64,000 nucleotides of DNA from positions 992,001 through 1,056,000 of the forward strand of contig JACGZH010000005.1 of assembly GCA_014706385.1 (NCBI GenBank), read 5' to 3'. The position numbers and the translations under genes are program-made. Origin of the DNA: Phaffia rhodozyma (taxonomy: Eukaryota; Basidiomycota; Tremellomycetes; Cystofilobasidiales; Mrakiaceae). The stretch's first letter is position 1. Every line of letters starts with the position of its first letter. Below the pieces are notes generated by a model. The model ran no database searches, was not told the origin of the DNA, and saw only the letters and a list, made by a program, of their open reading frames with translations. Of the stretch, positions 12,087-23,489 are shown in pieces.

Positions 12087-12325
12087 AGTCGGGTTGGATA
12101 GGTTGAGTGAATGATGGTTGACGTAATGGACGAAGACGGGCGTGAACAAATACAAGACCCCATATGTTTACTGACATTCATCTCTGTTCTAGTCGTCATG
12201 CTCTTCTTCTACTCTCTGAGAGGATTTCATATCAAGTTAGAAAAGATAGCAGAAGGTGTTCTCGTCTGAAAGCCATTATATCCATTTCTCCTTCTAGCCC
12301 CCCTTTTTTTAAATAATAAATACAA

Positions 12326-13206
12326 TCATGCGCGCTGAACAGTCGACGATCTGATACCATTATCTTTTGTAAACTTCTCAAACTCCTCTTCTCTGGTCTT
12401 GTACTGGGTGATCAGAGATGACAGAACCGATTTGATCTGGTATGGGTGCAAGGCCAGGCATGTATTGTTCATGGTTTCGGCAGAGTAGGAGAGGAGCAAA
12501 GGCGAGGTTGATACCGGACGAATTGGTCGACGTTATCAGAAGTGGAAGCATGTAAAGAGATCGACGATCAAGACAAAAGACAAGACATATTAGCGAAAAA
12601 TCAGTATCAGCAGTATATAGGGAGAGAGGGAAAAGATATCAGGTGAAAGAGAGCGTACGCCTTCGCTATTTGTCTTCAAATCTGGGACGACATCCTTGAC
12701 TGTTCGCTCGACGAGGACACCTCCAATCAGCCTGAAACATTTTCGATTCGGGTCCTTAACTTCCGTCTGAAGAAGTGTCGAGAGAACTAGTCTAAAGAAA
12801 GGTTGAGAAAAGAGAGAACCGTTCCATCATATGATATGATTGGACCGTATAATACTGATGAGACTTAATCCAAAGACTGAAGAGAGGCATAAGATAAAGA
12901 TACTGACGAGTACTCATCAGCTTCACCCTCAAGCTCTCCAATCTTCTGAGCGATTCCCTGAAGCTCGTTCTGTATCCCAAATCGACAAGTAATGAGCGAT
13001 TCAAGTTCGGACAGATACATGTACAGCCAAAGAAAGGAGATACTCTCTTACCTTTGATCGTTGGTAGATTTGGTTGACCTCTTGGTCGCTGTAAGACGGT
13101 TGTATGAGTGGCCAAGGAAACCAAAATACAATGAGCGCTTAAAGGAACAGACCAAGATACGACTTGGAGAGCTTTGGAGGACGTACGAGAGTTTCTTTGC
13201 CGACAT
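12326..13206 (-). CDS. GIM4: Prefoldin subunit 2
   Basis: Beta-type prefoldin subunit, part of the hexameric co-chaperone that hands nascent actin and tubulin to CCT. Five exons give about 120 residues (yeast Gim4 has 111). The sequence shows two coiled-coil helices around a conserved hairpin: N-terminal SDQEVNQIYQRSKNELQ, then KIGELEGEADEYS, the diagnostic KCFRLIGGVLVERTVKDVVP, and a C-terminal helix IKSVLSSLITQYKTREEEF. The last intron is unusually long for this window (over 200 nt). The gene is divergent with VPS15, 245 bp between start codons, so they probably share a promoter. Confidence 0.9.
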
Positions 13207-13451
13207 GACGAGCAACCTGAGGTGACGATGGTGATGATGGTGAGGGATGGCTATATGCGCTCTTGAGAGGATGACAGGAGCAGAGACGAGTAAATGAATA
13301 TTACGTAAGGTTACTTAAGTGATCAAGATGATCTTGTTTAGGCCCCTAATCTCTTGAACGATCATCAATCGCTATCAACCATCATCAACCACCATCTTGC
13401 TTTCATCTCTCTGGTAGACATACAGATAGACAGACAGACACACGCAAACAC

Positions 13452-16400
13452 ATGGGAAATCTCCCAGCTAGGGCAGTCAATGCTCCCAGGCCATCGACCA
13501 CACTCGACAGCTATGTCGAAGAACTTGGAAAGGATGTCGTCTACGAGCAGAGGTTCGGCCTTTCTATAGTTAGCTTTCTTGGCCCATCCACGTCAAACAC
13601 GTTATAGTATAGGGATGCAAGCAGACAGACTCACGTTATTGGTTCGTCTGAGAATTCAGTATCGGCACATCCAGATTCTTGAAGACTATCAAAGGAAGAC
13701 ACCGAAACGGACCGTTGCTTATCAAGATATTCATTAAAAACGAGCCTATTCCGTTCATAGTTTGGAGGAGACGGCTCAAAGGTGGGCAGGAATATTCATC
13801 TTATACTCGGATGTTCCCGATCTTGTCTCATATACTCACTATCAACAATACTCAATTTGATTCGGTAGCGGACAAGGAGATTCTAGAGAACGCGCCCAAT
13901 ATCTCTCCTTATGTTGCCATAGTCGAAACAGAGAATGCCGCCTATCTCGTTAGACAATATTTGGCAAGTGATCTATATGACCGTATTAGGTATATATCCT
14001 CTTTTCATCGCGTACTATCTATCTCAAGGGCTGTAATTGACTAACTCTTCGCGCAATAATTAGCACGAGACCCTTTCTTGCGAATATAGAGAAGAAGTGG
14101 CTTACCTACCAGATCCTTAGAGGGATGCAAGAGCTTAGAAGTAGAAAGGTCTGTTCGATTATACGTCTCTCTTTGATCATTGGTATATATTGAAAGCTCA
14201 CCATCTCAGCCTCTATGCCTTTCAGGTCTCTCATGGAGATCTCAAACCTTCAAACGTGCTTGTGACGACGAGCAACTGGGCTCTCATCACCGATCTGGCA
14301 CCGTTTAAACCGGTGTACATTCCCGAAGACGACCCTGCGGACTTTTCCTTCTTCTTCGACATGTCGCAGCGCCGATCATGCTACCTCGCACCCGAAAGGT
14401 TTTACGCCTCCGGAACCAAAGCCGAGAAGAAACGAGCGGAGAGCAGTCTGGAGGAAGGCAAACGTGACGGAAAGGTCACCGAACAGATGGACGTGTTTTC
14501 GGCCGGATGTACGATTTGTGAACTCTGGCTTGAGGGAAAGGACATGTTCAGTCTGAGTGGCATGCTTGGTTGGCGCAAGGGGGAGAGCAGTCCAGAGGCT
14601 GTGTTGAGTGAGATCCCGGATCTAGGCATTCAGGTATGTTCCGTTCTCTTTATGTTCACCGCCCAGAAGACGATAACGTTGACGACGCGCATATACAATA
14701 GGCCATGGTTCGTCAGATGACTTCGCTTGAACCCTCATCCCGTCCTTCGTTTGAACAGCTTCTCGAATCAAATCGAGGAACTACTCTGTCCGAGTTCTTC
14801 TACTCATTCTTCCATCCTTACAACGTCACCTTGCAAGAGAACCTTTCTCCTTTGGCATTTATTCGGACATACGCGCCTTTGAATGAAGAGCTTGGCCTCG
14901 GCCAGGAAGACGAACTGCCTAGTGATTCGGATCAACGGATTGACAGATTGAAGATGGATATGGGAGATATCAAACATCAACTAGATATACATCGCGATCA
15001 AGGAGGTGAAGAAGTCTCGAAAGACATCATAACTGAAGGTGATTTTTCCTAATGTAGCGCTCTCCAGACCTATTTCAATCTGTAAAATATGACGGCTCAC
15101 ACGCCTGCGGTTTGGAACAGATGGCCTAGCTCTTCTCGTCCTCGCTCTCATCACGTCCAACATCCGAAGCTGCCGACGACCATCTTCTAAGACGAACGCG
15201 ATTGACATCATGGCCGAGTTATGTGTGTACCTATCGGATGAATCCAAACTGGACCGGGTATGCCCGTTCTTAGTTGTCTTGTTATCAGACGAGGCACCTG
15301 GAGTGCGCGCTGCTTCCATTCATGCGTTAGCTCAAATGGTTCGTTCCTGTCTTCAATTTTGTATCTCAACAGAAAGCGAGGTTTTGCCCACCGGCAAATC
15401 TGCAACATGGACTTGGCTTTTCGTTCTGCTTACTAACACCTTTTTTTTTTGTTCTTGTCTGCATCTTGTCTGGAATGACCTAGCTTGAAGGAATTACAGT
15501 AGTCACCCCTTCAAATATGGCAGTTGTAACCGAGTACATTCTCCCAAATGCATGGCATCTAGCAAAGGATGAAGAGGTCTCAGTTCGTATCGCCTATGCC
15601 AGCTCAATGGGCTCCTTAACAGAGACAGGCTCCCGGTTTCTGGAAATCTCGGAAAGTTTCCGGTCCAGGGGAGGCACGGCTGTATTTTCAGAAGAGACGG
15701 ATGAGCATGCTGCATTCAATGAGGTTGGCTCATCTTATCACTCTGTTGCCGGTTTGTCTAGCCAGTATACTTATATATCTTCTCTTCACAGACGACCTAT
15801 GAAGAATCGAAAGAAGAGCTCCACAGGATCATTCAAAACGAAGTCTCCAGTCTTCTTTCAGATCCTTCTCCAGCGGTCAAACGGGCCGTGCTTGCACACA
15901 TCACAACCTTTTGCCTTTTCTTTGGCCGGTCAAAAACAAACGAGGTCGTACTCAGTCATATGTTTACCTACTTGAACGATGCGGATTGGATGTTGAGAGA
16001 GGCATTCTTCGAGAGTGTTGTCGGCGTAGCTGCATTCGTCGGGGCGGGAAGTCTGGAGATGTTTATCTTTCCGATGATGATCGAGGCATTACTAGGTACG
16101 TATGCTCGAACCAAACATGGTATCTCCGACGTAAGAGACTTTTCCTTCGTTTGGCCGACACAACCGCTTCCTCCTATCTTGAATTACAGACCCAGAGGAA
16201 TCCGTAGTGGCTAGGGTTATTGCTTCATTCCAAAGTTTGGTGGAACTCGACCTGTTCAGACGTCCTCGTTTGTGGGAGCTTCTGGGCAAGAGTTATCCCT
16301 TCCTTTCCCATCCAAACGTATGGATTCGGCAAAGTAAGTTCTTTGTTCTTATCCTCTTCATCAGCTTCTCTCTCATCACGCGCTAGTATGGGTAAATACG

Positions 16401-16743
16401 AACGATGAGTAACATTTGTCGCCCTTCCTGTTTCCTCCTCCTCTCTGCAGGCACGGCCGGCCTGGTGGCGACCGCCTCCCGACATCTTTCGACAGCAGAT
16501 ACATGGTGTATACTGTACCCCAAATTGCGACCTTACCTCGCGTCAGAGGTTTCAACCTTGAGTGAAGAATCCATTCTTGACGCGCTTCTACCACCTGTAC
16601 GCCTTTTTCTTTTTCTCATCTAGCGACCTAGTGATCTGTTGATGTCGTTCGGCGCGCACTGAGACAATTTGTTGATTCTTCATCTAAAGGTGACGAGAGC
16701 GACATTTGACGAGCGTCGAGGACGCAAGAGACCTTCTTCATAA
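13452..16743 (+). CDS. VPS15: VPS15 PI3-kinase regulatory kinase, lacking the WD40 half
   Basis: Regulatory pseudokinase-like subunit of the Vps34 PI3-kinase complexes acting in endosomal sorting and autophagy. Twelve exons (13452-13552, 13675-13781, 13869-13989, 14064-14148, 14226-14633, 14702-15038, 15121-15338, 15484-15723, 15792-16095, 16190-16333, 16451-16596, 16690-16743) splice in frame to 754 residues. Seen: an N-terminal MGN, consistent with myristoylation; IKIFIKNEP; the catalytic-loop HGDLKPSNV; DLAPFKP in place of DFG; the Vps15 hallmark PADFSFFFDxSQRRSCYLAPERF; then HEAT-type repeats (LLVLALITSNIRS, YVSVRIAYASS, NDADWMLREAF, HPNVWIRQ). The frame then ends at TTFDERRG-type residues and a TAA. 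Fungal Vps15 is usually about 1,300-1,450 residues with C-terminal WD40 repeats; none is found before COA3. Divergent with prefoldin 2. Confidence 0.85.
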
Positions 16744-17265
16744 GACCTCGACCGAACCTGGTCCAGTCCAACTTGGCCTCTGATAGATTTAACTCATCGT
16801 CTTCAAGACTCTTAGACCTCAGGTGGGGAATGTTCAAACAACCAACATCTAAATCCTCCTTTAGCTCTTTTCTCGTGAATTTACGAGAGAGACGTTTCTC
16901 TGTTCCCATCCGGAAGAAGAAGAGAGGATTGGCTCAAATTCAACATGACAACTTCATTAAAACCAGAAGATAGAGAGTAATAGTGGCGAAGGATAAGATA
17001 TTGGAGGACGTATATCCATAGCGCTCGGACTCGGAAAAGCATTAGTGTATAAATACTAGATATATGTTGTGACAACCAACTTATTTCTTCTGTCTATCAA
17101 CATACGAACATATCTCACTAGTTTCCAAAGTCTCTTGCCTTTTCACCGGCTCTGAACAGCAGATGACTTGCAAGCAGATCTTCCATTCGATAGGCGAACA
17201 TATCGATCACTGCATGTTCATCATATAAAAGTGAACCCTGCTGACTGAAACCAAATATGAGAGTC
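16744..17265. other. Region between VPS15 and COA3 stops, no WD40 coding seen
   Basis: About 520 bp between two convergent genes. I read the plus strand in all frames for a continuation of VPS15 and found none. A 66-codon frame at 16773-16973 is basic and Ser-rich with no WD dipeptides. The region is AT-rich toward COA3 and probably holds two 3' ends. Confidence 0.5.
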
Positions 17266-18248
17266 TCAAACCCTACCGGCATCTGCCCATCCTGTACCCC
17301 TCCTATCACCCATTTTACCCAAATTGTCCAGTGCAGGTGCTCCTTTGACCAAACCTTCCCCTCTCGGCCAGTAGTACATCAACTTTGAAGCCACGCCGAA
17401 CGATGTCCAGTCTGTCGTAGCTGTTGAGGCGAGTATCGGACTAGAAGACGACGATGGCGAGGCTGATGATGTTGACGAAGATGACGAAGAGGAGAATGTA
17501 GAAGGAAGGATAGAGTCCGTTGTGGATGAAGCGGCTAGACGAGAAGCCTTCTTGGCAGCCGTTTGATCCTCGAGCGAGGGGATTTTCGCTCGGATCTCGG
17601 CAGAAGGAATAAGGTCCGTGAGATCCTCCTATAGAAGTGTAGGATGAAAAAACGAGAAGCAAACGAGATGAGAGGGTTAGTTGGCTTCAAGATGTATCTT
17701 GGTCGAACGATAAAGTTGGTGGACGCATGGATCTGAAGAATGGATGTAAAGAAGTAGGATTTGGGGTCTTTTTTGTTTTCTCTTTCTCTTAGCCTTGTCC
17801 ATCAGAGAGCCACTCTATCCCCTGAACAGTCGAAGCTTCCTCGTGAGACATAAAAAATAGGAAAAAAACACGCACAAAGTCATCTTGAGAGACAGCCTTG
17901 ATAGAGTAGTAGAAGATAGCTCCTCCGAAAGCGAACGTGGCGATCATTCCACGGACGTTCCCCCAGAAGTACGCACGACGAGCTCGTCGCATAGCCATAG
18001 ACATCGTCTGCATGATAAATGAGACAGGAAAGATATCTCGATTGGGTCAGATCTTGTAGTGTTGAATTGTCATGTAAGAAGAGAAGAACAGAGAAACGGA
18101 AATTGCACATACGTAGCCATCAGGAAAGTACGTCTTTGCGGCTTCCCTGGAGGAATCGGCAATGAACAAACATGAGCATCGGCGAGTGGCAGTGAAGAGA
18201 CGGAAGACAGACCAACCTGACACTGTAGCTTTCTTGACCCATAGACAT
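17266..18248 (-). CDS. COA3: COA3-like cytochrome c oxidase assembly factor
   Basis: Small inner-mitochondrial-membrane protein of the Coa3 family, which works with Cox14 in regulating COX1 translation and early complex IV assembly. It has four exons. The start MSMGQESYSV leads to EAAKTYFPDGY, then RRARRAYFWGNVRGMIATF-type sequence. A single membrane helix (about residues 40-60) ends in YYSIKAVSQDDFEDL, the family signature. It continues with IPSAEIRAKIPSLEDQ, a Ser-run, a YYWPRGEGLVKGAPALDNLGKMG segment and a TGA at 17268-17266. Basidiomycete Coa3 proteins often keep the GAPxLDxxG end; yeast Coa3 is only 85 residues, so the Ser-rich insert is an extension. Divergent with ARL2 (247 bp apart). 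Confidence 0.75.
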
Positions 18249-18494
18249 CGTAGAAGAGAAAGAGAGGAGAGGTGGGGCAAAAAGGTTGAGAGTGGAGTTA
18301 AGGTAAAGAATGAAAGTCTGGATATGGAACGGGAAATTCTTAGCTGGACGACTCAACGCTCGTTCTCATCCTTCCACAGCCAATCCATCCTACCATCAGA
18401 CATCGACCATCTTGCATTCATCTCTTCGTTCAACACACGGACACATCTGCATCCGTAAACACAGCCATTTCACCTCTTTTGTAGGTCTAGCCAA

Positions 18495-19644
18495 ATGGGA
18501 CTCTTGACGATTATCAGAAAGAACAGATTCAAAGAGCGCGAGATGCGCGTTCTATTTCTGTTTGTTCCATTTATTCATTGCTCCCCTTTGATGATCTACC
18601 TAATATCTATGAATCTGTTCATTCTCATCTATATTGACCGGCCATATAACCGTACGATGGGACAAAAAGGGGTCTAGATAACGCTGGGAAAACGACGATT
18701 CTCAAGAAACTCAACGGAGAAGACATCAGGACCGTCAGCCCTACCCTTGGTTTCGAGATTCGGACGTTCGCCCACAAGAGCTATACTTTGAATGTTTGCA
18801 AGTCCTCTGTTTCACTTATCATCTTTTCACTCAAAGCAGCTGTATCGGGGTGACTAAGTGTCAAGATTATTCTTCGATGTGTGTGCCGTGCTCTTAATCA
18901 GGGGATGTAGGAGGTCAGCGAACTCTTCGACCATACTGGAGAAACTACTTTGAAATGACGGATGCCATCGGTTGGTGGCCTTCTTCTGTCGACTGCTGGC
19001 ATTCCCTATGTTCCTCTTGAGAGCTAGACCCCCATTGACAGATATTTTCTTGAATATGTACAGTTTGGGTAGTCGATTCGGGAGATAGATTCCGGTTGGA
19101 AGATTGCAAGAAAGAGTTGGCGACGCTCTTGGTCGAAGAGGTTTGTTTTGATCTTCCGTATACTTTCTTTCACAGAATTTTCCTACTGATGTCGTTCTCC
19201 TTCACGAATTATATGGCGAAACAGCGTCTGGCAGGTGCAACTCTTCTCATCTTTGCAAACAAGCAAGATGTCAGCAATGCGCTTACACCCGCTGAGATCA
19301 AGGAGGTTTGTTCTCCTCTCTTACCTGAGGCATTCGTTCGGACAGGAAAAAGAAGACCAGAGCATGCTGCTTAATGGAATTTTTCATCTTTCCTATCGAT
19401 TCAAACCTATCAGGCTCTAGATCTCCCATCGATCAAGTCTCATCGGTGGAGAATTCAACCATGTTCAGCAGTAACGGGTGAGAATCTGGTCGAGGGTTTA
19501 GACTGGGTCGTTGAGGATGTAGCAAGCAGGTGCGCTTTTTCCTCAGTTCTGTTTTAAGTTGCGATTCACTCAAACATTTGTTGTGCTTTAATCTCCCTGC
19601 GCAGGTTGTACTATGTCAGCAAGGAAATAGAAGCAACCGTATGA
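18495..19644 (+). CDS. ARL2: ARL2 small GTPase
   Basis: ADP-ribosylation-factor-like GTPase 2 (Cin4/Alp41), which acts with tubulin cofactors in alpha/beta-tubulin folding. Seven exons (18495-18559, 18670-18797, 18902-18970, 19064-19140, 19225-19305, 19414-19529, 19605-19644) splice in frame to 191 residues; animal ARL2 is 184. Motifs: MGLLTIIRK start, P-loop [10 protein letters not shown], switch I SPTLGF, switch [36 protein letters not shown] (NKQD guanine-binding motif), and CSAVTGENL. The second intron uses a GC donor (GCAAGT at 18798) with a CAG acceptor, needed to restore the Trp of WDVGGQ. The first intron uses GTTTGT. Confidence 0.95.
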
Positions 19645-20272
19645 GACCATCAAAGACCCTCCCTTTAGACGCGCGCTTCCAAAGAATACGAAAACAGCTG
19701 TGACCTGTGCTTCTTTCTCCCTGTCTCCTGCTTGCCAACACCGACCATATCTAGCTGGGAGACGGAGGTAGACAGAAAGGATTTGTGCTCGGTTGGTTCG
19801 CCAGAATATCGGATTCTTATTCTTCCCTATACCGTAGCTTGTGTTTATACCTCCTTCCGCGTCAACGAAGCGCGCTTGTTCCTCGCTCCGACTCTATTCT
19901 TCTTCTATCAATTCATGTGATCGGATGAATCGGAGTTTTGTTTTGAATTTATAGTGCAGAGTCTCTAGATCGTGAAAGAAGATATGTGCGGGCTATCGCC
20001 TGGATCAATGGTATGAATAACTATTGGGTCGTTATGAAATATGTGTTGGTCCATCTGAAAGTACTATGTGAAAGGAGGAGAAGAGGATAGGAAGAAAGGA
20101 AATTGGAGAGAGAGAAAAGGAGATGAATAGATGATAGATTTGTCTGACTAGAGAAAGACTGCCGAGAGTGATTTCTCATATTGTTGAGGCAAGTGCATAC
20201 TAGAGTAGCTCGTCGATCGTAAAACCCCAAGACGATGGTCGAAGAATCATCAGGAATGTCGGTCACAGCAGA
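19645..20272. other. Convergent intergenic region
   Basis: About 630 bp between the ARL2 stop and the end of the lipase gene on the other strand. Only short frames without motifs are present. An alternative C-terminal exon of the lipase could lie here (frames near 20265-20160 and 20065-20030 on the minus strand). Confidence 0.4.
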
Positions 20273-23147
20273 CTACAATAGATAGACAGGAGGGGAGAGA
20301 AGAACGAACCTCAACATCCCTGGATCAAAGACGATTTCTCCAAAAACTATATCTGGCTTGACAACTTCAAACACCCTTGATCCCTTCCCCTGTTTGACTG
20401 GCAGTTCCGCCAATGTGTTTGCTTGAAGGTCTGTATCGCGCAGGAGAAGAAACGTCGTTCCTGCCGGGAAAAGGTGATGTGCTTGCATCTGAGCTGAAAG
20501 CGTCTTTCTTAATGATAAAAACTTGTTTTTCCCCTCCCCATCGAGGGACAAAGGAGAACGAAAAAGAAAAGTGTGTGCGAGCTTGGGGTTAGTTCTATTC
20601 GAAGAGAGTTTGACGGTGCGCAAACTCACCCAGTCCTCCTCTCTTTGCCTCCCCTCTTTATCGATCCAGTTTCCCTTTCCACCCAACTTGAATCTCGCCA
20701 ACCTGCCTAACAAGCCATCTACGCCTTCGTTACCTGTTGACTCGGTTCCCTTTCCCTTGTCGTTCGTAGCGTAGCTTAACCAATCAACTACCGATCGGAT
20801 GTCCCGAATACTGCCCAGACTTAGACGCGAAACGAGATCGTAAGAGAGGACGATGGAGGTGATGAATCCTTTGGACAATTGGGATAGTTCCAGGGAAGTG
20901 ATGCATCTGTTTGCCCAATTTTCTTTTACAAGCATCAGTATCGTCAAAGAAGAAAAGCAGCTCAAGAAAGTGACGAGAAAGCGGACAAGAAAGTGAACGA
21001 ACGGGCAAGCGAAAGCCCACACTTTGACCTTTCTACCCACGGGCAATTCTGAATCCCTCACTGTCTCTCCGGTATCCAAACCAGCCCACATCATACCCAG
21101 CATAGCTCCCGCGCCAGCGCCCAGGGAATGCCCACAGATCTGTAGACTGTACCCTTCGTTGGCTTCCAGAGCCTTCCGGACGGCTTGATGTAGTAGTCCT
21201 CGGGGGGAAGCCATCTGACGGGCCAGAGTAAGCATCCCAGAGTGAACTAGGTATGCTCTCGGAGGTGAAACCAAAGTCGACGAAGAGGCCGGCGTGAAGA
21301 GGGAGGAGTCGCACGTTAGGTCTATAGCCAACTGAATGAGACGATTCGCGCAATCACACATCAGTACCTGGTACATCAATGAAGAGAGTAAAGATAATGC
21401 GCCGAACTTCATTTAGCGACATCGTTCCTCTTAGAGCCAGCACAACTTCTTGCCGTCGATGATCTGTGATTGACCAGAGTGACGGAAAAGGAAAACAAGA
21501 GAAAGGGTAAGCATCCAGATCGCACGATCACATACAGCAGGATAACAGACAAACCGGTGAGAATCCAAAACCGGGGAAGGCCCTGGACGGACTGGACGAC
21601 CGCTCCAGAGACTTTCGATTCTGTCTCAGTCATTTGGTCACTCAAGAGTTCTGCAGAAGCTGCTGCTGTGCTCGGTGAAGCAGGCACATCCGTTGGTTCT
21701 ATCGATACTTCATTCTCAGCACCTATCTCCGCGTAATGCTCGACTGGCGCGCCAGAAGAGAAGGAAAAGAGCGTTGTTCGTTCATCAAGGCCAAGAGCTG
21801 TCAGAGACGAGAACACCAGTGTGTTCATCATGAGTATAGTACTTACAAATAATTTGGTCGTGTTTCCCCCAAACAGTATCCCAAAATCCAGGGCCAGCGT
21901 TCTTTGCTTTCTCCTTCTCCTTTGCCATCTCCTCTTGCCTTTCCTTCTCCTTCTTATCTGCTTCTACCGAACCTTCTTTGACAGGAACAGGGACACCGAA
22001 AAACAAGAGTCCGGATCCTCCGTACGATCCTAGACAGATCCTCGAAAACCTGATCACGTTCGTTCTGAAAGACACCTCCTGCTTTTGACTGGACGTCGAC
22101 GTCGAGGAAGTCGCTTGGGACGAAGGAGAAGATGGTGGTCGTTTCGTGCCCACTTCTGCTGAGATGACACAGGAGGTAAAGGAACCTCCTAAGAGTGAAG
22201 AAGTGATTTCTTCGGTGGCTGTTACCTTGACCTTTTCGTCATCTATATCCTTCACCTGGTTTCCCGCCTCTTCCTGCAGAACACTTTGCCCTTGGCCTGT
22301 CGGACATTCATATGGCGGCGGCGGCGGCGACGACGACGGTGGAGGTGTCAATATTGATGAAGAGTCATCTGCAGCCCTCTCTCCTTCTCTGCATTCTCCT
22401 TTAAGAACATCCTGGTTGACTCCCTCCCACTCTCTACCGACATCAATCTGCCTTAGACCAGACAGCAATCTGTTGTCGCCCCATCTTTCGGCTGTCACAG
22501 CTTGCAAGCCTGCCCAGGCGCTGATCGAGGTCAGCACGCCTGTCAGACTATAGGTGACTCCTTCCAGGCCCTGAGTTGGGTCGTTCAGCTCTCTTTGTAC
22601 CAGTCTGACGAAAGCAGCGAGAGAAAACCCTTCTTGGTCTAACGACCGATCGTCGAGGGACGACGAGGATGAACGGAAGAAGTAGGGTGCGACCTCGGCA
22701 GCTGTCGAAAGAGCAGACGTCGTGAACTTTTGAGTGAGAAGCAAAGGAGCGATCGCTAATGTCTCTATCAGATCAAACGATGAGGTCGTGGCTGCTTGGA
22801 AGAACGTAGAAGTCGGGCCGGACATGAAGTTTTCAGAGGGTGGGCCGAGAGAGAACGTCTGGTCGAGAACTGTGCCCGCCACGGTGGCGAACCCAGAAGA
22901 CACCTTCCGGGCGATACCAAGCTGCCGACGGTTGAAGAAAGAGGAGACAGAAGTATCAAGAAGCAGAGTTCAACGAGCGAGTCAGCATAGAATAGCCACA
23001 CGCTTTGTTGATAAAGAAGGAGGAACGAAAGGAGAGATTGAAAGTGGCCAGCACTGAACATACACCAAACCGAGTCCCTTTGACAGCAAGACCTATGCCA
23101 CTTCCAGCAACCGAGGACGAGAGATGCAGTGCGTCCTTAGCGTCCAT
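20273..23147 (-). CDS. Class-3 (diacylglycerol-type) lipase
   Basis: Serine hydrolase with the lipase class-3 fold, closest in layout to sn-1-specific diacylglycerol lipases. Exon 1 encodes MDAKDALHLSSS and a Gly-rich hydrophobic stretch. A large second exon (about 22920-21830) is Ser/Pro-rich and disordered with a Glu/Lys-rich end. The catalytic part follows: HRRQEVVLALRGTMSLNEV, DVPDLTCDS, VHSGML, the nucleophile elbow GHSLGAGAGAML (about 21130-21090), WAFACPCITS, SYDLVSRLSLGS and LFPAGTTFLLL. The GHSLG serine is clear; the acid is probably the Asp of SYDLVSR and the His lies further downstream. The C-terminus is uncertain: reading through gives a stop at 20273, while splicing a 37-nt piece would end at 20263. 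No signal peptide is obvious. Confidence 0.8.
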
Positions 23148-23174
23148 CTGAGTGGTCTGTGTCGAGTGAGTGTA

Positions 23175-23217
<43 letters not shown>

Positions 23218-23489
23218 GTGTGTGAGTGTTTCTATATGTAGAAGGACGAAAGCGAATGTGGCCTAGACGAAGGATGATGGACGTTGATGACGAAAAGGAA
23301 GAAGCGAGATCGGATAAAACCGTTGAGCGATAAGATAACAAATTTCCCCAAGGCAAAGTTGATCACAACGTCTCGACAGAAAACATCCATCTTTATCAAG
23401 ACAACAAGTTGAGGAAAGGAGGAAAAAAAAGAAAAATAAGGAAGAGAGAAGCCCTCGAAGAGTCTACAGACGAAGAAATGAATCAGATC
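23148..23489. repeat. Hexanucleotide GTGTAT microsatellite in the lipase 5' region
   Basis: The lipase promoter/leader, abutting the twinfilin 3' end, contains about nine tandem copies of a GTGTAT-type unit at roughly 23169-23226, only some 20 bp upstream of the lipase ATG on the minus strand. In the transcript it would read as a run of ACATAC units. Confidence 0.75.

Noticed and set aside
12002..12199. Upstream start (MTTRTEMN) for the TRIC-like gene
   Set aside because: Its splice phase leads into a frame with early stops; MAASVLS at 12086 continues directly into the conserved part.
16773..16973. 66-codon basic frame after VPS15 as a possible WD40 remnant
   Set aside because: No WD/GH dipeptides or beta-strand pattern and no splice path that keeps the VPS15 frame.
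20263..20310. A 37-nt intron at the end of the lipase gene
   Set aside because: Too short for this genome and lacks a branch site; reading through to the stop at 20273 is simpler, though the true end stays uncertain.
22146..22553. 135-codon plus-strand frame
   Set aside because: Antisense of the disordered exon of the lipase; no motif.
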